Positions 42,946-48,122 of a stretch of 48,122 bases of DNA are shown in pieces; within the stretch, counting starts at the first letter, position 1; each line of letters starts with the position of its first letter. Source of the DNA: Azospirillum sp. TSO22-1 (GTDB lineage: Bacteria > Pseudomonadota > Alphaproteobacteria > Azospirillales > Azospirillaceae); assembly GCF_003116015.1 (NCBI RefSeq), contig NZ_LGQZ01000029.1:1-48122 (forward strand), read 5' to 3'. The notes under the pieces were generated by a model. It worked only from the letters and a program-made list of their open reading frames with translations. It had not been told where the DNA came from and did not search any database. A program made the translations under genes and the position numbers.

Positions 42946-44343
42946 TCAGTACCCCGTGGCGATCCGCTCGACGAGCTGCTGCACCGTCGGGATGAAGCCG
43001 TCCTTGTAGTAGGGGTCGCTGGCGAAGCGGTAGGCGTTGTGCCCCGCGAACATCAGCTGGTTCTCGCAGTCGTCCGAATGGCTGACCGCCTGCAACGTCT
43101 TCTGGATGCAGTAGGAGCGCGGGTCGGCCTTCTTGCCGGTCGAGCCGTCGCCGTGCTGCGACCAGTTCGAGAACTGGCAGGCCGACAGGCAGCCCATGCA
43201 GTCGATCTGGTCCGTCAGGATCTGCTCCGCCTTGTCCGGCGTGACGAAGATGATGGTGCTGTCCGGCGTCTTCAGCCCGGCCGTGAAGCCCTGGTCGACC
43301 CAGGACTGGGCGCGCTGCCGGTCGGTCTCGGTCAGGTAGACCGGGCGACCGCGCGGGCCGATCGGGAACTCGGCCGCGTGCTCGCCCACCGGCTTCGGCA
43401 TGTAGGCGACCTGCCGGTCGGAGCGGGCCATCAGCTCCTGCATGAACGGGTTCTTGACGCCCGAGGAGTAGAAGCCCGTCGGCGAGAAGCGGTTCAGCAG
43501 CACGTCGCCGTCCTTCAGCCCCAGCAGCTTCTTCTTCCACGCCATGGAGATCGGGCTCTCCTGCGTCAGCAGCGGGCGGGTGCCGAACTGGAAGGCGACG
43601 GGGCCGAGGTCCGGGTTGTCCAGCCAGTCCTCCCACTCGCTCAGCCACCAGACGCCGCCGGCCATGATGACCGGCACGTGCTCCAGGCCGAAGCTGTTCA
43701 TCATCTGGCGCAGCGCCAGGACGCGGGGAAACGGATCCTCGGGAACCCGCGGGTCCTCGGAGTTGGACAGGCCGTTGTGGCCGCCGGCCAGCCACGGGTC
43801 CTCGTAGACCACGCCGCCCAGGTTGTCGCGGAACTTCTGGTAGGCGCGCAGCCACAGCGCGCGGAAGGCGCGCGCCGAGGACACGATCGGGTAGTAGTAG
43901 CAGCCGTAGCGTGCCGTGATCTCGGCGATGCGGTAGGGCATGCCGGCGCCGCAGGTGACGCCGTGGATCAGGCCCTTCGCCCCTTCCAGGGTGCCGTGCA
44001 GGATCTCCTCGGCCCCGCCCATCTCCCACAGCACGTTCATGTGGATGCGGCCCTGGCCGTTCGAGCGCTCGTGCGCGATCCTGGCCTGGGCGATGGCGCC
44101 CTGGATGCCGTAGGCGATCAGCTCGTCGTGCCGCTCGCGCCGGGTCTTGCCGTGGTAGATCTGCGGGATGAGGGTCCCGTGCTCGTCGTAGCTGTCGGCG
44201 TTCACGCCGGAGAACGTGCCGATGCCGCCCGCCGCCGCCCAGGCGCCGGAGCTTTCGCCGTTGGAAACCGCCACACCCTTGCCGCCTTCGACGAGGGGGA
44301 GCACTTCCCGGCCGGACATGACCAGTGGCTTCAGCGCCTTCAA
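42946..44343 (-). CDS. Nitronate monooxygenase-family FMN protein (PfaD-like)
   Basis: FMN-dependent TIM-barrel protein of about 465 residues. Motifs include SGREVLPLVEGGKGVAVSNGESSGAWAAAGGIGTFSG, HMNVLWEMGGAEEI, VIMAGGVWWLSEWEDWL and VAFQFGTRPLLTQESP. The C-terminal part is longer than in simple nitronate monooxygenases and has a Cys cluster DCMGCLSACQFSNW. The start is TTG at 44343, chosen because GGAGG lies 5 nt upstream. Substrate is unknown; 2-nitropropane dioxygenase and PfaD-like roles are both possible. No partner gene is adjacent. Confidence 0.82.
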   Translation of the reverse strand: MKALKPLVMSGREVLPLVEGGKGVAVSNGESSGAWAAAGGIGTFSGVNADSYDEHGTLIPQIYHGKTRRERHDELIAYGIQGAIAQARIAHERSNGQGRIHMNVLWEMGGAEEILHGTLEGAKGLIHGVTCGAGMPYRIAEITARYGCYYYPIVSSARAFRALWLRAYQKFRDNLGGVVYEDPWLAGGHNGLSNSEDPRVPEDPFPRVLALRQMMNSFGLEHVPVIMAGGVWWLSEWEDWLDNPDLGPVAFQFGTRPLLTQESPISMAWKKKLLGLKDGDVLLNRFSPTGFYSSGVKNPFMQELMARSDRQVAYMPKPVGEHAAEFPIGPRGRPVYLTETDRQRAQSWVDQGFTAGLKTPDSTIIFVTPDKAEQILTDQIDCMGCLSACQFSNWSQHGDGSTGKKADPRSYCIQKTLQAVSHSDDCENQLMFAGHNAYRFASDPYYKDGFIPTVQQLVERIATGY

Positions 44344-44513
44344 CGAAACCTCCAAACCGATCGAGCCGTATACGGAACCGGAAACAGGGTGAACGGAGCA
44401 CCCCGCCGGAGAGTTGCCTTCTCCGCCGGTGCGCCCCGCCTGTTCCCGCGGCATTTATAGGAGGAAAAACGGCGGAGGACGAGCGGATTTGCATAGGCCT
44501 CCGCAGGAAAGCG

Positions 44514-45254
44514 TCATAGTCGGCCGAGCTGCTCCGCCAGACGGCCGGGCGCGTCGGTGAAGACGGCGGCGACGCCCCAGTCGAACAGCGCCTTCGCGCG
44601 GACCGCGTCGTTGACCGTGTAGGCCAGCACCGGCCGCCCGCTGGCGCGGTAGGCGGCGACCGTCACAGCGGTCTGCCGTTTCTGGTTCACGTTGAGGGTG
44701 GCCGCCCCGATCCGGTCGGCGATGGCGGCCCAGTCGGCCGGCGGCCGGTCCATCAGGTAGCCGCGCGGAATCTCCGGCGCCAGCGTGCGCGCCAGTTCCA
44801 GGCAGTCCACCTGGAAGCTGGAGACCAGCAGGGGACGATCGGCGGGCCAGCGGCGTTTAAGCGTGTTGATCGCCGTTTCGGCGGTCTCCAGGCTGCGGCC
44901 CGGCGTCGGCTTGATCTCGGCGTTGAGGCCGAGGTCGAGGTCCAGCACAAGGTCGAGCAACGCCTCGAAATGCGGCACCGGCTCGCCGGCGAACGGCGCG
45001 CCGAACCAGGAACCGGCGTCGAGCGCCCGCAGCTCGGCCCAGTCGATGGCCGCCAGGGCGCCGCGGCCGGAGGTGGTGCGCTCCAGGGTGTCGTCGTGAA
45101 TCACCACCGGCACGCCGTCGCGGGTCAGCGCCACGTCGATCTCGACCCAGACGGCGCCCTGGCGCGCCGCCTCGCGGATCGAGGCCAGGGTGTTCTCCGG
45201 CGCCGATTCCTTGGCGCCGCGGTGGCCGATCAGGCGGGGAAGGGTCGACAGCAT
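44514..45254 (-). CDS. ugpQ: Glycerophosphodiester phosphodiesterase
   Basis: Cytosolic GDPD-family enzyme of 246 residues that releases glycerol 3-phosphate from deacylated phospholipids. LIGHRGAKESAPENTLASI and EIDVALTRDGVPVVIHDDTLERTTSGRG hold the catalytic His pair and metal-binding Glu/Asp. Later ELNAEIKP-like (GLNAEIKPTPG) and LLVSSFQVDCLELARTLAP are typical. No signal peptide is present, as expected of UgpQ. It diverges from the lysine-aminomutase-like gene. No ugp transporter genes are near. Confidence 0.92.
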   Translation of the reverse strand: MLSTLPRLIGHRGAKESAPENTLASIREAARQGAVWVEIDVALTRDGVPVVIHDDTLERTTSGRGALAAIDWAELRALDAGSWFGAPFAGEPVPHFEALLDLVLDLDLGLNAEIKPTPGRSLETAETAINTLKRRWPADRPLLVSSFQVDCLELARTLAPEIPRGYLMDRPPADWAAIADRIGAATLNVNQKRQTAVTVAAYRASGRPVLAYTVNDAVRAKALFDWGVAAVFTDAPGRLAEQLGRL

Positions 45255-45319
45255 GGGGCCTGCGGGAGTATGAGCGGGGCCCTCACTATGGCGCACACCA
45301 GCGCGCGCGGGAACGGGAC

Positions 45320-46342
45320 ATGAAGGGTGCGAACAGCGTCGCCGATCTGGTGGCCGCCGGGCTGATGACGCCGGAGGCCGGGCGGGCCGTCACGGCCGTG
45401 GCCGAGCGCTACGCCGTGGCGCTGACCCCGTACGTGCTGGAGCGGCTGGCCGGCGCAAAACCAGATGACCCCCTGTACGCGCAGTACATCCCCTCTCCCG
45501 AGGAGGCGTACACCGCGCCGTCGGAGCTGGCCGACCCCATCGGCGACGACTCCCATTCGCCGGTCAAGGGCATCGTCCACCGCTATCCCGACCGCGTGCT
45601 GCTGAAGCCGCTGCACGCCTGCGCGGTGTACTGCCGCTTCTGCTTCCGCCGCGAGATGGTCGGCCCCGGCGGCGACGCGCTCTCCCCCGCCGAGCTGGAC
45701 GCCGCCCTGGCGTACGTGCGCGAACACGGGCAAGTGTGGGAAGTGGTGGTCACCGGCGGCGACCCCTTCCTGCTCAGCCCGCGCCGCCTGTCCGCCATCG
45801 TGCAGGTGCTGGCCGACATCCCGCACGTCGCGGTCGTCCGCTTCCACACCCGCGTGCCGGTCGCCGACCCGGCGCGGGTGACGCCGGAACTGGTCTCCGC
45901 CCTGCGCGCCGAGGGCGTGACGACCTGGGTCGCCGTGCACGCCAACCACGCCGGCGAGCTGACCGCCGAGCCCGCGGCGGCACTGGCGCGACTGGCCGAT
46001 GCCGGCATCCCGCTGCTCGGCCAGACGGTGCTGCTGAAGGGGATCAACGACGACGCGGCAAGCCTGGAGGCGCTGTTCCGCGCCCTGGTCCGCCACCGGG
46101 TCAAGCCCTACTACCTGCACCATCCCGACCTCGCCCCCGGCACCAGCCACTTCCGCCCGTCCATCGCCGAGGGGCAGGCGTTGGTGAAGGCGTTGCGCGG
46201 CCGGGTGTCCGGCGTCTGCCAGCCGACCTACGTGCTGGACATCCCCGGCGGCCACGGCAAGGCACCGGCCGCGCCGGCCTGGGTGGCCGAGGACGGCACC
46301 GTCGAGGACTTCACCGGCACCAGGCACCGCTACGAACCCTAA
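45320..46342 (+). CDS. Lysine 2,3-aminomutase family radical SAM protein (EpmB-like)
   Basis: Radical SAM/PLP enzyme of 340 residues. The cluster motif C-x3-C-x2-C (Cys101, Cys105, Cys108) lies in CAVYCRFCFRREMVG. KPLHACAVYCR, VTGGDPFLLSPRRLSAIVQVLADI, RFHTRVPVADPARV and KPYYLHHPDLAPGTSHFR are typical of the KamA family. Short members (about 340 residues) in proteobacteria are usually EpmB, which makes beta-lysine for modification of EF-P; no epmA or efp is adjacent, so the assignment is inferred. AACGGGAC precedes the ATG. Confidence 0.9.
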   Translation: MKGANSVADLVAAGLMTPEAGRAVTAVAERYAVALTPYVLERLAGAKPDDPLYAQYIPSPEEAYTAPSELADPIGDDSHSPVKGIVHRYPDRVLLKPLHACAVYCRFCFRREMVGPGGDALSPAELDAALAYVREHGQVWEVVVTGGDPFLLSPRRLSAIVQVLADIPHVAVVRFHTRVPVADPARVTPELVSALRAEGVTTWVAVHANHAGELTAEPAAALARLADAGIPLLGQTVLLKGINDDAASLEALFRALVRHRVKPYYLHHPDLAPGTSHFRPSIAEGQALVKALRGRVSGVCQPTYVLDIPGGHGKAPAAPAWVAEDGTVEDFTGTRHRYEP

Positions 46343-46364
46343 ACACGGCTAAACATCCCGGAGA

Positions 46365-46387
46365 GCGGTTCAAGCCCCTTGAACCGC
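46365..46387. repeat. Perfect inverted repeat between the aminomutase and Uma2 genes
   Basis: GCGGTTCAA (46365-46373) and TTGAACCGC (46379-46387) form a 9-bp palindrome with a 5-nt spacer, 23 bp after the stop. No T-run follows, so it may be an operator or a weak terminator. Confidence 0.5.
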
Positions 46388-46430
46388 AGGCAGCGCGGAC
46401 GCACCCTCTAGCGGTGAGATGGAGGCCGCG

Positions 46431-46994
46431 ATGTCCGACCCCGCACGCAAGCTCGAACCGATAACGCTCGAAGAGTTCGACTCGATGGATTTCGGCGACC
46501 GCCGCGCCGAACTGATCGACGGTGAGGTTGTCGTCGCCCAGGCGTTCCCCAGCGCACGGCACGGACAGGTCGCCGCCTCCCTGGTGGTGGCCTTGTTCCA
46601 GGCCATCCGCGCCGCCGAGGCGGACTGCCGGGTCGAAACCGGAACCGGGATCGACATCCGCCTGGAAGCCGATTTCCGGCTTGGCCCGGACGTGATGGTC
46701 CGTTGTGGCGACGGCGATGGAGACCCGGTGCTGGTGGTGGAGGTGCTGTCGCCCTCCAACAGCGCGTCGGAGATGCTGCGGAAGCTGCGCGCCTATCAGG
46801 CCGTCGAGTCCATCACCGACATCCTGTTCCTTGAACAGGACGAGCATTACGCCCAGCACTGGAGCCGCCGGCCCGGCGAGCCCTGGGGCGCACCGGTGTA
46901 CCTGATCGGCCCCGACGCGATGGTGCGCATCGCGCGCTTCGGCGCGGAAATCGGTCTGGCCGACATCTACCGGCAGGCGCTGCGCGACCGCTGA
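46431..46994 (+). CDS. Uma2 family (DUF820) endonuclease-fold protein
   Basis: Protein of 187 residues. PITLEEFDSMDFGDRRAELIDGEVV, PSARHGQVAASLVVALFQAI and DFRLGPDVMVRCGDGDGDPVLVVEVLSPSNSASEMLRKLRAYQAV match Uma2/DUF820. The PD-(D/E)xK-type core is degenerate here: P-D-V-M-V followed by V-E-V rather than a clear ExK. Such genes are common and variable in bacteria and are sometimes in multicopy families; a role in DNA cutting is not proven. GGAGG lies 5 nt before the ATG at 46431. Confidence 0.88.
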   Translation: MSDPARKLEPITLEEFDSMDFGDRRAELIDGEVVVAQAFPSARHGQVAASLVVALFQAIRAAEADCRVETGTGIDIRLEADFRLGPDVMVRCGDGDGDPVLVVEVLSPSNSASEMLRKLRAYQAVESITDILFLEQDEHYAQHWSRRPGEPWGAPVYLIGPDAMVRIARFGAEIGLADIYRQALRDR

Positions 46995-47052
46995 ACGGTG
47001 GAACGCCGCCCCGTTGCCGCTGGTTTTCCCTTCATCGGAACGGGAGGACGGC

Positions 47053-47958
47053 ATGCGCTGGCAGGACGGGCGGGAGAGCGAGAACATCGAGGACCGGCGT
47101 GACGAGGGCTATTCCGGCGGTGGTTTCGGCGGCGGGCGCATGGGCATCCCGATCCCCATCGGCCGCGGCGGCCTGGGCATCGGCGGGCTGGTGGCGGTGT
47201 TTCTGATCTCCTGGGTGCTGGGCATCGACCCGATGGCGCTGCTGGGCGGCGGCGACCCGACGGTCGCCACGGCGCCGCGCACCACCACGGTGCAGCGCGC
47301 CCCACGCTCCGGCGCCGAGGACGAGCTGAAGAGCTTCGTCGGCCACGTGCTGGCCGACACCGAGGACACTTGGAACGCCGCCTTCCAGCAGATGGGGCGC
47401 ACCTACCAGGAGCCCCGGCTGGTGCTGTTCTCCGGCGCGGTGGACTCGGCGTGCGGCACGGCGCAGTCGGCGATGGGGCCGTTCTACTGCCCGCTCGACC
47501 GCAAGGTCTACATCGACCTCGGCTTCTACCGCGACCTGCGCGACCGCTTCCACGCGCCGGGCGACTTCGCCCAGGCCTACGTCGTCGCGCACGAGGTCGG
47601 CCACCACGTGCAGACGTTGCTGGGCATCTCGCAGAAGGTCGGCGAGGCGCAGCAGCGCGCCTCCAAGACGGAGGCCAACGCGCTGTCGGTGCGCCTGGAG
47701 TTGCAGGCCGACTGCTTCGCCGGCCTGTGGGGCAACGCCGCGCAGCGCCGCGGCGTCCTGGAGCCCGGCGACGTGGACGAAGCGCTGAACGCCGCGACCG
47801 CCATCGGCGACGACCGCCTCCAGCAGCAGGCGCGCGGCCGGGTGACGCCCGACAGCTTCACCCACGGCAGCTCCGCCCAGCGCGTGCGCTGGTTCAAGCG
47901 CGGCATGGACAGCGGCCGGCTGGACGCCTGCGATACGTTCTCGGCGGAGCGGCTCTGA
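47053..47958 (+). CDS. Neutral zinc metallopeptidase (YpfJ family)
   Basis: Membrane-anchored protein of 301 residues. The N-terminal region is Gly/Arg-rich, followed by one TM segment (LGIGGLVAVFLISWVLGI). The metallopeptidase domain has the zinc motif HEVGH (180-184) in AYVVAHEVGHHVQTLLG, and LQADCFAGLWGNAAQR with the third ligand region. C-terminal TPDSFTHGSSAQRVRWFKRG is typical of PF04228 proteins. RBS GGGAGG lies 5 nt before the ATG. The physiological substrate of this family is not known. Confidence 0.93.
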   Translation: MRWQDGRESENIEDRRDEGYSGGGFGGGRMGIPIPIGRGGLGIGGLVAVFLISWVLGIDPMALLGGGDPTVATAPRTTTVQRAPRSGAEDELKSFVGHVLADTEDTWNAAFQQMGRTYQEPRLVLFSGAVDSACGTAQSAMGPFYCPLDRKVYIDLGFYRDLRDRFHAPGDFAQAYVVAHEVGHHVQTLLGISQKVGEAQQRASKTEANALSVRLELQADCFAGLWGNAAQRRGVLEPGDVDEALNAATAIGDDRLQQQARGRVTPDSFTHGSSAQRVRWFKRGMDSGRLDACDTFSAERL

Positions 47959-47960
47959 GC

Positions 47961-48105
47961 CCCCCCGCCTCCGGTGGGGGAGGATGGGTGGGGGCAGCGG
48001 TCATCCCGCGAAGCCGTAGCTCCCACCCTCCCCGCTGCGCGGGTCCCCTCCACCGGTCGCCCGCAAGTCGGGCGACCGCGCTCCGCCTACGATCGCCTTC
48101 GGCGC
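47961..48105. repeat. Intergenic repeat block, right copy including inverted REP-like element
   Basis: After the metallopeptidase stop there is a CCCCCGCC-TCC-GGTGGGGG hairpin (47961-47980), then CTCCCACCCTCCCC-like DNA, then 48045-48105. The last 61 bp are a perfect inverted copy of 19-79, including the 10-bp stem and ACTTG loop. The order resembles the composite at the window's left end, in mirror orientation. The remaining 17 bp run to the window edge without a gene. Confidence 0.8.
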
Positions 48106-48122
48106 TCGTTAACTTCGTTACC

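Overview
The window is very GC-rich chromosomal DNA of an alphaproteobacterium, most probably Azospirillum or a close relative in the Rhodospirillales. This rests on gene content and order (glnD followed by murJ and trpS, an Irr-type Fur regulator, a SAM-II riboswitch in front of metZ, a phasin) and on dispersed CCCTCTCCC-type intergenic hairpin elements. No rRNA, tRNA, CRISPR array, transposase, integrase or phage gene was seen. Most of the window is ordinary housekeeping and accessory metabolism.

Layout. 1-180: repeat elements. 180-4.5 kb: LpoA-like lipoprotein diverging from rsmI-yraN, then a SirB1-type protein and gshB. 4.5-8.1 kb: a MITE-like element, an orphan ModA-like binding protein, and a PepSY / PepSY / response regulator / sensor kinase module around a striking 11-bp-periodic operator. 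8.1-13.2 kb: glycine-zipper lipoprotein, stress-type protein, mutS, a small secreted protein and a STAS protein. 13.2-15.4 kb: promoter, SAM-II riboswitch, terminator and metZ, then a phasin. 15.6-24.1 kb: glnD, a small membrane protein, an AT-rich islet of unknown genes, murJ, and the overlapping pair trpS-pcp. 24.1-27.7 kb: chrB-like/chrA operon with a divergent LysR regulator, then marR. 27.9-32.2 kb: DUF1127-like protein, secreted alpha/beta hydrolase, an orphan Trp-type attenuator, comM and a DUF4431-like protein. 32.2-39.6 kb: creatininase-family amidohydrolase, MFS exporter, iorAB-like molybdenum hydroxylase and malic enzyme. 39.6-42.8 kb: an iron/peroxide cluster (irr, rubrerythrin, Fe-S protein, DUF3501) with an ICE-like box. 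42.9-48.1 kb: nitronate monooxygenase-family protein, glycerophosphodiesterase, lysine aminomutase-like radical SAM protein, Uma2-family protein, zinc metallopeptidase, and a repeat that is a perfect inverted copy of the one at the left end.

The most notable signals are regulatory. (1) 29.8-30.2 kb holds a complete transcription attenuator: a leader peptide containing FWYRWY, a 1:2 hairpin, a 2:3 antiterminator and a 3:4 terminator. It precedes only a 47-codon ORF of unknown function, and no biosynthetic gene. (2) The SAM-II aptamer before metZ is followed by a terminator and a mutually exclusive antiterminator, which suggests transcriptional control. (3) Four CTGAAC-like half-sites spaced exactly 11 bp apart, two in each orientation, lie between two divergent PepSY genes beside an OmpR-type two-component system. 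(4) The 18.7-20.8 kb islet carries a two-gene operon of unknown function. All calls come from reading the sequence; no database search was run.
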